From Synchiropus splendidus (Eukaryota; Chordata; Actinopteri; Syngnathiformes; Callionymidae): a stretch of 64,000 nt of DNA. Both the position numbers and the translations under genes were made by a program. How positions within the stretch are numbered: position 1 is the stretch's first letter; every line of letters starts with the position of its first letter. Location of the stretch: assembly GCF_027744825.2 (NCBI RefSeq), contig NC_071334.1, forward strand, positions 43,882,437-43,946,436, read 5' to 3'. The notes beneath the pieces were generated by a model. It made no database searches, was not told the DNA's origin, and saw nothing but the letters and a program-made list of their open reading frames with translations. Shown one piece after another: positions 21,011 through 32,448 of the stretch.

Positions 21011-23143
21011 GCGTAATAATCCGGGCGTCTTTCTGCCGTGTGCACTTGTGGTTCGGCTTGTCTTTGGTGTTGCAGGGTTGAGGATCAGGTGACAACGCCT
21101 GATGGATGCTGCCGAAACAAGGTGCTACCAAAGACTGAAATGACAGTTTTCACATTGACCAATGATGGACCAGGTATGACGGGGATTTAGATGATCAAAG
21201 GCACAAACTCATATTATTAGTATGGAAAGTAAGAACAGGACTGGAGACGGGATATTTGCTGAACTTGGGCTCCATTGGGCTTGTAGCTGTTCCTTTGCTT
21301 GTGCCTGTTTGATGGCAGCTTAAACACACACATAAGGGTTGAACATTTATCAGGGATCTCCTGATACTATGCCTTTTTTTTAACGTATTCATTCTGTGGG
21401 ATTTATGTATTTATTAAAATGGTTTGTTTTCTGTTTACTTTGTCAAAGTACAAATGGTGCATCATCATGCTCATGTTAGTGGCATATTTCATCTAAGTTC
21501 GATTAGATTAGGTGACATGGCCTTTGATATCTGTTTCCAGTGTCAATTTTTCAACATTCAAAACCACAAAACATTTTGAAGTATGTCACTTACCCTTTCT
21601 ATTCACTGCTACAAGGCTTGCATCACATTGACTGTTCAGAGTTCAAGTGATCCCATCCAGACACTAGAGAAAGTCTAATTTTCAAATTCTGCCGATTACA
21701 AAAAGTCTCAGTTTGAGAAGTTTATTTTATCAACTATTCAAATGGCAACACATTCTGAAGATGGAGGTTGTTCACGATCAAGGTCTAATCTTGACTCTCT
21801 CTTCTGTGTCCAACTGCAGTTTAAGATTACTTTACTTAAAAACTTTATTCCTCATTCTCTATACAAGGGACTTACATCGACCGCTCCAAGTTTACTTATG
21901 AGGACAAATATGTCAGAAACATCCATCATGACTGTGGCGTGTGTGTTCTGCAGATTCATCCATTTTTTTTCTTTGTTGAAAATAATGCAGCAAAAATACA
22001 GCTGTAGAAAAGTGACATCTTCATCTGGCCCTGAGTCTCCAAAGATACAAAGAAATCGTGGGCCCGATTCTAACAAACATCCATCCACATCAACAACACA
22101 GACTTGCCAAATACACATTTTGAGGCAACAAGTAACCTCTGTATGTTTGTACCAAACCTTCGAATGAGAGAAAATACAAACTCTGCACAAAAGGTCCAGG
22201 GTCACTCCAAACCAATGCTTGCCTCAAGTCGGGGACCAACGTTATTACTGTCATGCTCGTGACTCAACCAAAACTAAATTGGATGCTGGGAAAAAAAAAA
22301 AAAAAAACTTTTTTTCCATTCAAATCGCCTTTTTAATCGTCCCAATTCAGCGCTGTCACGCAGCTCATCTGATCCAGGCTTACACCAACAATTGAGTGTT
22401 TATCCGAGGGCAGGAGAAGCCATCATGTCTCACATGGTAATCTGAGCGTCAACATTCTTCCTGTGGGGAAAGGTTTTCTGATGCCTGACAGAAATGGAGG
22501 CAGAAAAACAGGCGTATTTAAGAATTTCTTTGATTAAATGTCTCTCCGTTTTTTTCTCAAGAGCGATTCGATGTCTTTGATCCGACAGTGAGTTGTTCGT
22601 TATAAGGAAATAAAAAGGTCCAGCGGAGCACCACAGCATTTGAATCACACCCACAACAGCCTTTTCATTACAACTACAAATGACAAGTTTCCTCCTTATT
22701 GCAGTTTCTGACCGACAACGCAACCTGGAGGCAGATTAGACTCCCACAACAGAACTGCATCTGACCACCTGAGTTTCAGCATTTTGCGTGCATCTGCATG
22801 TGAACTGCCATGATGCGAGGGGTGTATTTGTGTCTCTCTGTGCTTCATATTGAAAAAGAAAAATGGGAGTATTATATGTGTGCCTGTAGTAAACAGGACT
22901 TGGGAGCGGAGCCGGGCACCGTCACCAGAGGACTGAAGATCTTTGAGGCCTGGATCAAGGCTAAGCAGCAAAAGCCCAAGTCAAATCCTCGCATCATATT
23001 GTGTGGCTAAATTCCAGCACTCAAAGTCAACAATTGTGCAAAGCACACAGTAGCATGGCCAGAATCCTCTCTACGCACAACAGCCAAGTACACACCTAGT
23101 TAGTTAGTTAGTTAGTGTGCGCCTATCAGTTTGACCAGCTCAG
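21011..23143. other. Mostly unique sequence
   Basis: A (TTAG)n tract of about five units lies at 23097-23116. A plus-strand open piece at about 22893-22985 encodes a lysine-rich helix-like segment (FEAWIKAKQQK) but lacks good splice borders. A-rich and T-rich runs occur near 22290-22315. No other feature is recognised. Confidence 0.35.
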
Positions 23144-23271
23144 CGATCGCAAGTGGTATGTACGCCCTGGATGCTTGGACCCCACATTGAGGAGGGGACA
23201 CGTTTCTGAAATGAGTCCAGAAGGTTTTCCTCCAATGGATTTGGGCCACAAAATTCTGCCAATCCAGGCCG
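23144..23271 (+). CDS. Candidate internal exon, product unknown
   Basis: An acceptor-like GACCAGCTCAG ends at 23143 and a strong donor (CCG|GTGAGT) follows 23271. In one frame the 128 bases give 42 open codons with one spare base at each end, encoding DRKWYVRPGCLDPTLRRG, then SPEGFPPMDLG. A second plus frame stops after about 22 codons. The pyrimidine tract before the acceptor is poor. Read without splicing, the frame ends two codons later at TAA. I do not recognise the peptide, and an open frame this short is weak evidence. Confidence 0.18.
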
Positions 23272-26229
23272 GTGAGTAATCAACTGGTATTCACGAGAGA
23301 GACGCTGAGCTGCAGCTCTGTGGAAGTGCAGCTCACACGGGACGGCCGCGACTGGCACGCTGTAAATTGGCCTCATCCTCAATGCGGCTTTATCACATTT
23401 GGCCACAAAATCCGATTAGTGGATTTCGCCCACAGTCTGGTAGATGCGGGAGAGAGTGGCATCTCAGCCCTTCTCCCAGAAGAAGTTTCTGGAGCCTTCC
23501 AAACACTGAGATATCTGGGAAGGAACAGTGTCGTGTGAACAGTGTGTGATATCAGGGAGCGGAGATGAAGAGGCAGCGCTGAGAGAGTTCACTGCCCACA
23601 CCCGACTGAAATAATGGAGTTCCATAAAGTTACAATTCTACAGTTGTGGATGTTCAAACTCAGGAAAAAGAGAGACACATATTATGGATGTTATTCACAG
23701 CACTATTACACATGAGAAACTGTTACCTTACAATATGGGAGAGGGGGACTGCGACGGCAACGGCGTCATTTCAGGCTGTAGTGTCAAGTTGAAAAGGGGG
23801 AGTCGGCTGCGTCACCAATGAACGCGTTTGCATATAGGGAAAGTTCATCAAGGAATGAAAGGAAAGAGAAGCCGCCACAGACTGAACTCACTGAGCTGAT
23901 AGCTCCTCGATGGATTTGATGTATATTCCTTTGGTTTTAATAAACTTGAACAGTCGATCAATATAAACAACTCTGCTTCTCCGATCTGTCACTTTGACTT
24001 TCCACTAACTTTAGACTCACCCATTGGGGATTGACATACAGTATCAGTTGAATGTGAGTGCAGGTGTAGCCAAATCATCGATGTGCTACAAGAAATATTT
24101 CTGCATTTGTTTTCTTTGTGTTACCACTTATTGGTCACAGACTAGCCTTCTGTATAACGTGAGCTACTTGTCACGGAAAGTAGCTCAACCAAATGGAAAT
24201 TAAAAATGTTAATATAATTGAGAAAGATAACCCCTGGTTTATGGTGCCAAACACATTTTACTGTATACAATAAAGGGCTTTATTTAGTTATCTATTTATT
24301 TTCTTTTTTACTGATCTACCGATGCATACTTTCACTTTTTAAATGTGTTTATTTTTATGTATTTTTTGGAACAGTCTATGAGCTAATACATCAGCTACTT
24401 GGCTTTTGTGACTTTTATTTCAGATCGAGCCTATGCCAGCTTTTTACAATAGGCCTTTTATGTAACGCCTACCATCCTAACTGTGTTTTGTTTGTACTAT
24501 ATACAGGTATGAACAAAGATGAGGAAAAGTCACAGTAATTAAAACGGGTCTGAGATCCAACAATAGCAGAGTGGTCAGTTTGTTCCAAACATCTGACCTT
24601 CACCGGAGCCAGATAATGTGAGAAACAAAAGCTGTGTGTTTGTGTCAGCAAATGATGCCATGGTGATTCACTCGCTCACTCCCGGTGTTCTGGAAGCACT
24701 GATGTGTTGCCTACCTGTTAAAATAATAATTGAAAAGATAATGTTTTGTGTATGCACAGTTGTGCTCCCATCTGTTTCTCCCCAAAGGGAGATTTTAATT
24801 GATACAAGTGATAAACATCTGCGGCAGCTCTGCTGTGTGCGAACACAAGAGGCAAAGTCAGATTAGATGGACTGCACTGCGCTACACAGCACACTTCATC
24901 CTGAAAGACGCGACCCTGTCGATGATGTCTTAAAAGGCAGGATGGATTGTCTGACAAACATCGTGCACTTTGTCTTTCTTGTCTGGCTTTTCTCTGTGCG
25001 CATCACTTGTGGTTGGATGTCAGGTTACGGCTTTACAAATGAAACTGTTATGCTGGCTGGCTAAAGACCACAGAACCCTGAACAATCTTTTTTTTTTTTT
25101 TAATTCCTAATCAGAATGAATTACAATAGTGTTGCTTTCAGGCAAAAACAAATACATTTGTCATGGTTTGTGTAAACAAGAATGGATGTGCACGTCAGCA
25201 CGCATCTTAGATTCGATATTTCAATCTGTACTTCAATGTAAAATTCAGCCATCTGATATCAGAGAATTGTAATCCAACTCCTCATGCTCAGATCTTCATT
25301 TCATATGTTGTTGCAGTGCCACAAAAATGTATATAATATCTACATATTCCTGTTATTCCAAACTTGGTCCTCACACTCCATACATGTTCCATCCCAGTCC
25401 CTTGCAGTCTGACTCCCCTGCATTAAGTTGCTTCACTCAAATGAGTTTGTGCATGAGTGGACTGACTTCAGAGTTGTTTACACGCATGTGGCCGCTCACT
25501 AATTTTCATCTGTTTCTCTATTGATTTCCCTGCGTCTGTTTGCATCTACTGTGAGATTTACCGAGCAGTAAATGCTTTTATAGATTGTTGCTGAATGCAC
25601 AGCACAGTGCATCATTTGATGGCTGTTAAGCAATTTGTCACAAACTTCCAAACAAGCCGATGCATTACCAACCATAACTCTTCAGATGAATGGAAGGAGA
25701 ATAGCGCAGATGATGGAGTGTCCCATGTGAACTTGTCCTTGAATTGGAACATGCTGTAATTTGCTGCGTAATGTGGTGTTTTAAATCAATTCAACATTTC
25801 GAGGGCATTTGGTTTGAGACAAGTGAAAGACAAATCCTAGACAGGAGTTTGTAGGAATCAACTTGTCTTCTAGTGGTCAGATGTCCTCTGTTTTCCTCCC
25901 ATGTCAGTCGCTCTTCGTGCTCCTCAGGTGACTCGCTAACTCAGACGAGTGAAACTCTACATCCAATATACCTGTACAGTACATGGCTAGCAACAGTATA
26001 ATACTTTGATCCCCCCCTCCCTGTGATGGCCCCCTACTTACCTCATCTATATCGTTTGTTTATTATTATTAGAAATGTAACAGGAGCAGGCAAGAGCGCA
26101 GAATCCTTCAAAAGACATGGTGATGCCAACTGTTGATGATTTATTGAAATCCATTTTTGACTGATTCTGCTAACAGACTTACGGGCCGATAAACATCCGT
26201 GATCACTTCCAGAAGTTTTTGGTTCTTAC
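23272..26229. other. Unique non-coding sequence
   Basis: No gene or repeat shared with the rest of the window. The 106-codon frame at 24218-24538 is Phe/Tyr/Leu-rich and reflects AT-rich DNA. A poly-T run lies at about 25089-25101. The block ends with the target duplication of the next element (GTTCTTAC, 26222-26229). Confidence 0.4.
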
Positions 26230-27205
26230 CACTGTTGGACAAGTTACTTTCAGTTCGTAACTTAGTTACACTTACTAGTTACCTCATTCAAAAGTAACTT
26301 TGTGACTTCAAGTTACTCATTACACTCAAAGTAACTTGTTACTAGCAAAAGTAACTTTTTAAAAACTGTATATCATAGCGGAGCTCAAACATAGTCATCT
26401 TAGAACAGTCACGGTTGTCAGGCTGGTTGGGGAACCAGCATCATTGGGACAGAATCGGCCACATTATCGTTGTTTGTGTGGCCTGCTAAACTACACAGTC
26501 AGGTAATAAAGGTCATCTATCAATCTGTAAGCTCTAACCCACTTCAAGAGCAATCCTATTACAAAGTCTCCACTTAATGACCTAAAGGCGCAATGGCAGT
26601 GTGAGCGCAAGTGAACGCATGACAATATTGGAACGTTTGATGGGCATATTTATTGTAACCATTTAGAGGAGAAACTATACCTTTAGAAGTGCAAAATAAT
26701 CAACTCTTTTACAGAACACTTTGTAGTGGCAGGAACAAACAATAGTGCAAAACTGATGCTGATGATCATCTCAACAGCAACACACCTAGACCAAGTGGAA
26801 ACGTTAACTGCAGTGACAACTCCACAGCTGTGATAGGCAGCATGTCTTCCACAACACACCTCGCTGCTACTAGTGTGTTCAACTGCTTCTGAGATAGAGG
26901 CTGTGCAACATGCGCTCCCAAGTCGAGCTTCTGCTGTTTGGCTGCAGTGGCTTCTCTAGTGGAATCAGATGAGCGAACCTTAACAGCGTCTGCTTCTCGC
27001 TCTTTTTGCGCCAGATTGGAATTGCTGGTTTTGGATGTGCATAGTGTTTTCGAGCCTCCACGTAGCTTGCACACCACTGCAATATTTATCTGGTCTTTTA
27101 TAGCTAAAAAGGAAAAATAATGAGAATATTGGACCGTGACCAATCGCAGCCATTAGCCATAGTTCCGATAACGCATTACTTAATAACGCGCTAGTCCCAA
27201 CACTG
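26230..27205 (-). mobile_element. hAT transposon remnant, 976 bp, with 8-bp target duplication
   Basis: The left end is CACTGTTGGACAAG; the right end read inwards is CAGTGTTGGGACTAG. The element is flanked by GTTCTTAC (26222-26229) and GTTCTCAC (27206-27213), seven of eight identical, which is the 8-bp target duplication expected of hAT. Next to the left end are repeated 'aagtaactt/agttac' words. The right half carries a decayed transposase start on the minus strand (26766-27143). The catalytic RNase-H-like and dimerisation regions are missing, so this is a deleted, non-autonomous derivative. Confidence 0.85.
26766..27143 (-). pseudogene. hAT transposase N-terminal remnant (BED zinc-finger region)
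   Basis: The minus-strand frame (125 codons) contains VVCKLRGGSKTLCTSKTSNS followed by NLAQ, which is the pattern of a BED-type zinc finger in hAT transposases. The second cysteine of the expected CxxC pair is replaced by Arg, and no clear histidine pair follows. Further on, QPLSQKQLN and VVEDMLPITAVE match the linker region that follows the finger in this family. After that the frame loses similarity and stops. The DDE catalytic domain is absent. The fragment therefore encodes no active protein. It lies inside the 976-bp hAT element, near its right terminus, as expected for the 5' end of the gene. Confidence 0.75.
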
Positions 27206-28242
27206 GTTCTCACAATCAGCCAGTGGAGTGTAGTACTCATATCCACATCTCATTGAATTCGACTCCGTGCAGGAAGGAAATGTCTTGGTTTCCCTGTTAT
27301 TGAAGAATTGAATTTGCTTGCTAAAAACAGACTCTCAGGAGGATCTGTGTTTTTATAACTGATTGATATCTTAACGTACTGATGGTAGACCTGCAGGGTT
27401 CCAAAACCTCTCCTTCCGCAGGGCACACTGGAGACGACATCTTCGTGCAGGAACTATTTCTGACACTCTGCAATATTGTGTTAGTCACTGAACCACACAT
27501 TGGATGCAGTTCAATCTTCATTGTCTGGTTTTCACATTGTTCCATCTGCAGCCCGCACTTGAGGCCATCTTGCTGTGCTGACGCAGTACAACGCGGTGTT
27601 TACTGTTGCGAGGAAGAAGCAGCTTTGTTAAATTAATCACACAGCTCCACAGATGGACCGGCGACAGTTTTTGTTAATGTGACTAACTTTTTACTGCTTC
27701 TCTTTTTCGCTTTTGGTTTAATTATGTATGCTGGTGCGTGAAAATGCACAGGCTGCCGAGGCAGGAGCCCGTGGGGGCCGTCGCCAGTTTTAAAAATATT
27801 CAATGTAAGCTGTCACTGATGGAGGGAACGGTGACGTCTGCTGGCACCGTCGCTCCATCACAGCTCTGGATACTGTTGAGGCAAACACATGGAGCACATA
27901 TACATCCGACTCAAACCATTTCCTCTGACTATGCAGGGATCTCACTTATAGAGCCCACATTTTTTATCATTTCAGGACAGTTCAAAATGAAATGTGATCC
28001 CAGTGGGGCACTCAAGGAAGTTTCATTTAGTATGAAGCCCTGTAAATCTTTACGTATGCGCAGTTGAAGTGATTTGTTTCTCAATGCTCCCACTGTTTTC
28101 CATTTTAAAAAAATGGTTAAAAAAATGGTTAAATTGATCAGGTCATCATTCTATGTAAAGGGACTATGAAGTATAATCTTGTTGAAACTGGGTTCTATCT
28201 TCCGCATGTTATTAAAGCCATATAATTGATATTATCAGCATA
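27206..28242. other. Unique non-coding sequence
   Basis: It begins with the right target duplication of the hAT element (27206-27213). A 109-codon plus frame at 27738-28067 is unrecognised. A 12-base word (AAAAAAATGGTT) is tandemly repeated near 28107-28131. Confidence 0.4.
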
Positions 28243-28250
28243 CTGTAGAT

Positions 28251-28679
28251 CAGAGGTGGGCTATTAAATTTCCTAAAGGGCCACATTAGAAACTGTAACT
28301 GTTCTGAGGTGCCACCATCAAAAGAAAGACTGCGAAGAATACGACACATGACGGGAAAATATCCAAAATATATACATAAGTTACAAGGACTAGTTGACCT
28401 AAAAGATTAAATTAAGAAGTGTAAATATGCAATGAAAACTATTGAAATATTTCATTTCATGTGCATCTAATTTTTATATAAATCAACATAACTACGGACC
28501 AGACGTGCAATACAAAAAGGCAATTTATTTCGAAATATATTTTCAGTAGTCAGGAACAAAAAAGCAAAAAAGGCAAAATTACAACATATCAGTTATAGTT
28601 TTAGTCTGACGTCAAAAGGGCCACAAAAATAAAGGCATCGGGACGCATGTGGCCCCGAGCCGCACTTTGCCCAGGTCTG
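28251..28679 (+). mobile_element. Complete non-autonomous hAT-like element, 429 bp
   Basis: The left end is CAGAGGTGGGC and the right end read inwards is CAGACCTGGGCAAAG, an imperfect hAT-style TIR. The flanks CTGTAGAT (28243-28250) and CTGTAAAT (28680-28687) agree at seven of eight bases. The interior shares several ordered blocks with the truncated copies at 8985-9256 and 14583-14903 but lacks part of the middle (the 'gaggaaca...aagaacatgc' section). No coding capacity. This copy defines the family's ends. Confidence 0.8.
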
Positions 28680-28687
28680 CTGTAAAT

Positions 28688-29372
28688 AGCAGTGATTGCT
28701 GTCCAGGTAGAGATCCTAGTGAAACTCACACCTTAGAGTTAGAGGGCCATTGTCACCTGGCCAGCAAAGCTCCAACCAAGTGAGAGTAGCTGGAGGGTAG
28801 TGTGATGACCATCTGTGAGACGTTGGAACCATGAGTAAAAATGCTGGCTGCAACCACTGAGCGCATATTGAAAATATCTCCTGAACACCAAATATGTCAA
28901 TGGGAAATAGCTTTTCACCGCATGCCTCCAGTGTTAAGCTTAGATGTCGTCCGTTGGGGTTGAATTATACATTGTTTCCAAAAATGTGGCTCTTTGATGG
29001 GAGCTGGGTCTTGAGGAGCCAATTAAAATTGCTCATGTCTCACTGCAAATTTAAAGAACATTTGGCCTCAAAGCAAACAGAGATGTGTCTTTGTAAATGT
29101 ATTCATCAGTAGTAAGCTACAATTACAATACTGTACATAAGGTGGTAAATTGTAAATTTGTCATGTGCATGTGTGTTGTGGGACACGGATAATTTGTGTT
29201 GTGACCATTGATAAATGAATCAAATTCAGTATGATAACGTGACAAAATGATAAAACCGAACTCTCTACAAATCAGCTGAAACATCAGTGCACCAGCTGCA
29301 TCTTTGCTGCAAGTGCAATGAACCATTTTTGTTTATATTTTTTCTTCTCTCAGAAAGTCTCCATCTTTGAGC
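28688..29372. other. Unique non-coding sequence
   Basis: No gene or repeat recognised. It precedes the decayed hAT element that starts somewhere near 29373. Confidence 0.4.
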
Positions 29373-29839
29373 CGTGAGTATCGATACATTAAGCTCATTC
29401 AAATCAATGCTCTCAAATCGAACCAATAGTTTCACTGCATAGCAGTCCCAGCAAGCTAAACGGCTGACGTGGGGGGTTACATAACCATGGCAGCAAATAT
29501 TACGGTAGCAACATCAGGCATCATATCAGATGTATGGGGCCACTTAGGTTTTAAAAAGAAGAAGGAGGGTGAAGAAATTGATTGATTGAACTGTGGCAGT
29601 GTGCAAGCTCTGTCACACAAACGTCAAGCACAGCGGAAATACGATCAACCTCCGAACGCATCCCGTTCACGCAAGTTCCCTTCATCGACAGTGTGTCTTT
29701 AAATCTCTCAGAAAGTTATGTAGGTGTGACACATTGCATCAAATCATGTTCATGGTTGAATATCGTGATTGCTATTGTATCGCAAGCTGAATATCTATCT
29801 GTATCGTATCGTGAGATTAGTGTATCGCTACAACCCTAG
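29373..29839 (+). mobile_element. Decayed hAT element carrying a transposase start
   Basis: The right end, read inwards, is CCTAGGGTTGTAGCGATACA, a hAT-like terminus. 'gtatcgatacatt' near 29379-29391 resembles the other end's subterminal motif. Between them is a BED-finger transposase N-terminus (from ATG at 29487). The left limit is approximate and no target duplication was identified. It ends about 30 bases before the outer TIR element at 29870. Confidence 0.55.
29487..29690 (+). pseudogene. hAT/ZBED-type transposase N-terminus, frameshifted
   Basis: From the ATG at 29487 the frame reads a short leader with SDVWGHLGFKKKK, the segment that commonly precedes the zinc finger in hAT transposases, then meets TGA at 29583-29585. 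In the next frame (from about 29590) the sequence continues with AVCKLCHTNVKHSGNTINLR followed by THPVH: a BED-like finger with an intact CxxC and a nearby His pair. The two halves are out of register, so the gene is broken by at least one frameshift. The catalytic domain is absent. Confidence 0.7.
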
Positions 29840-29869
29840 GTACAACAAACATTTTTGGTTGCACATCGT

Positions 29870-30969
29870 CACTCCCATGGCGTAATATGTTGACATTGGG
29901 AAGATGATCTTTTGCGCTCTATTCTGACGCCAAAGGCAGCCTTCAGCGTTGCATGTTACTCAACATAAGGTTTTCAATCGAAGCACGTGCTCTTCCTTCC
30001 GTGGCATATCCTGACACAATGGACAGCACGTCACGTAAAAGAAAGACCGAGGGTGGGGGTAAGGCTGCGTCCCATTTCTCCCCCTAACACTAGCACTTGG
30101 TTCTGAGTGCCCTCCACTATGAAGCGCCCTCCGATGACCAAGTGAAGTGATTGACGTCCCTAAGAATTGGGACAACGCTTCATGACGTCACACGTAAAGA
30201 CAACGTGTCATTGGCTGCCGTGCTGTGTTTCGTTTCCTGCATATCCAGTGTTGGAGACGTTTTGGAAATGCCAGCTCCAACGTTGTTGCAACCTCTTGCA
30301 TCGGCGCTGATCATCTCACTTTGTTTGGTGAACCAAATGAGAAGAAATGGGCGGAGCTTCTCCTCTATGTTGCGGTGACAGATCTGTATGAGGATGTTAA
30401 CGTTCGCCTGGATGCTAGCCCACTGTTGTTTGTTCGGAAGAAATGAAAACATACTGTTGTACATACATGTTGTATTGTTCATGTTGTCAGACACGGTCGA
30501 CCATTTGGGTCGCTAACGTGTGATACCAGAGAAAGTCAACAAACGGAAGAGTAGTCCTGGCTACTAAAATGTCCCTGTTGTCCTGTCCAACATTGTTTTT
30601 AAATAAAGTACTTTGGTATCCTGGAAATCTATCTACACTTCATATTCCCACTTGGTGTCAAGTCAGCTACGGAGCTCCCTCAGTTTGAAGGGATCATTTC
30701 AAGTGGAGTATTGGGACACACTACACTGACACGTGAATGCACAAAGCCCAATGTTAGAGTCAAAAACAAGTGTTAGGGTGAGAAATGGGACACAGCCTAA
30801 CACTAGCCATGAGATGGCACTCCCGTCATTCTACACATAACATGTGTTATTTGCTATTTTTAAGGCCTTTCAACAACCCCGTGCCTGTTGCGTCAACATG
30901 CGACATGGAAGGCTGCTTTTGGCGTCAGTATAGGACACAAAGGTCTGTCAATATATTGTCATGGGAGTA
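29870..30969. mobile_element. Outer TIR element, interrupted by a second transposon
   Basis: About 100 bases at each end are imperfect inverted repeats. The left reads CACTCCCATGG, 'taatatgttgaca', 'ctgacgccaaaggcagcctt', 'gcatgtt'; the right, read inwards, reads TACTCCCATGA, 'caatatattgaca', 'ctgacgccaaaagcagcctt', 'gcatgtt'. The centre is occupied by a separate 735-bp element with its own TIRs and TAA duplications (30063-30797), so the original element was only about 360 bp. A solo end of the family is at 7386. Superfamily unassigned. Confidence 0.65.
30063..30797. mobile_element. PIF/Harbinger-like non-autonomous element, 735 bp
   Basis: The ends are GGCTGCGTCCCATTTCTC and, read inwards from the right, GGCTGTGTCCCATTTCTC, one mismatch in 18 bases, with similarity continuing into CCCTAACAC. 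It is flanked by TAA on both sides (30060-30062 and 30798-30800). A 3-bp TWA-type duplication is characteristic of PIF/Harbinger elements, hence the assignment by inference. Short open frames on both strands inside it (73 to 104 codons) do not resemble a transposase that I can recognise. Confidence 0.7.
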
Positions 30970-31089
30970 AGGATGGGTTGATTTAATGAATCATTTCAAT
31001 AACTATTTCCCACTAATTTAAATAGCGTTGGTCTTAGGACAAGTTTGATTTACTTATGGAGCACTTGCTTTATTTTGCAGTAGTACATG

Positions 31090-31345
31090 CATTTAGGGGT
31101 CGGAACGTTGGCCTTTCTGCATGGTGTTTGCATGTTCTCCCTGTGTGTGTGTGTTTTTTCTCTATGTCCTTCGGTTTCCTCCCACAGTTGAAAGACATGC
31201 TCACTAGATTAACTGGACACTATAAAATATGTGTGCGTCTGCCCTGCAATGGACTGGCGACAAGTCCAGGGTGACTCCTGCCTCTCACCCACTGGCCGCT
31301 GTGACAGGCTCCAGCACTTCACGCAACCCTGACCAGGACCAAGCG
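31090..31345 (+). repeat. L2-like LINE 3'-end or derived SINE fragment
   Basis: The order of motifs GTTTGCATGTTCTCCCTGTG, 'ggtttcctcccacag', 'aaagacatgc', 'gattaactgg', 'ctgcaatggactggcgac', 'gtccagggtg', 'aggctccagc' and a final 'gaccaggaccaagcg...gatgga' is the well-known 3' region shared by L2-type LINEs and their derived SINEs in fishes and other vertebrates. It is non-coding. A CpG-depleted, moderately worn copy on the plus strand. Whether a tRNA-derived head exists upstream is unclear. Confidence 0.7.
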
Positions 31346-32448
31346 CTGGTTAACTGACGATGGATATATGTATTACATGTATTTGTACAAGGAGTTTTCA
31401 CAATCACGCCACGAGTCTGTGTTGTGACCTCACTGTTTCCTGACTCTCCTCTTGTTGTGTTCTCCGTTGAAGAAGATCTCCTAAGTTTGTGAGGGTTTTC
31501 AATTGCTAACAGCTCACAAATGGCTCTCACCTTTGAGGGGTGAGCAAACTGGGACAATTCAAATGTTTGTTTGTTTTCGACACACACAAAAAAAAAATCT
31601 TAACAGCTTGACGGCGTTCTCGGCAGGATGCTGTATTTTACTCAGAAATGCAAGGCCAGTCTTGCGTAGCCTTCCATGCTGAAGCACCAAAGATGCAAAA
31701 TATTATGAATAAAACATGTGACCCAAATACCAGTACAAGTCAGGACCCTTTGACCGGAGGTTGTTCACTTCACAGTCAACCCTTTGGAAGAGAAACTACA
31801 TCTGCCTGGTGACAAACTGAAAGGAATGTTGTCATAATGACCCCTAACTCATGATGCTGATTGAAAAGTAGACAAGTCATATTACATGAAGTTTATGGTT
31901 TATTAATACTTAAACTACAAAATAATGTGAAAACCTCCCTTGTGTATTCAGACAGCAGTTTTAAGTGTTCTTCATAAAGCGCAACATTTAGGGATAAATT
32001 CAACACAGAGCATGTTAAATTGCAGCAAAAACCCATTGTAGGAGCCGTACAGATGCGACCGTTAATTCTTCTCTTTAAGGCGAACAGCTATTTTGCTGAA
32101 TGGTGCTTGAATAAATTGTGGGAGAATGAACAATGGCACGCAAGCAAGTGAGGCTGCCGACCGTGATGTAGAAATGATTCTCCATTGTGCACCGCTTTCT
32201 GTGGTAGTCGTTGTTCTTTCGGAGGCTTTTCAGATAAGATGTCCCTTTATTGCTGACATTTTTACGTGAAAAGGAAAAGGCGAGGGATATGAGTGGCCAA
32301 AGATAAAAGCAAACAGTAATGGAACAAACAAATGGGCTCCATGAAAGCAAAACGGCTACTGAGGTTAGAAAGGCTTCATGAAAAGTCGACAGTGTTTTAA
32401 GTAGTAACCATCCAGACAGCAAAGTCATCGGTTTAGCTTCCACTGGTG
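31346..32448. other. Unique non-coding sequence
   Basis: No gene or shared repeat recognised. Open frames on the minus strand (up to 122 codons) lack any family signature. Confidence 0.4.

Noticed and set aside
22893..22985. Plus-strand open piece encoding FEAWIKAKQQK
   Set aside because: Natural-looking peptide, but no pyrimidine tract at the putative acceptor and no donor; reads through to a stop soon after.
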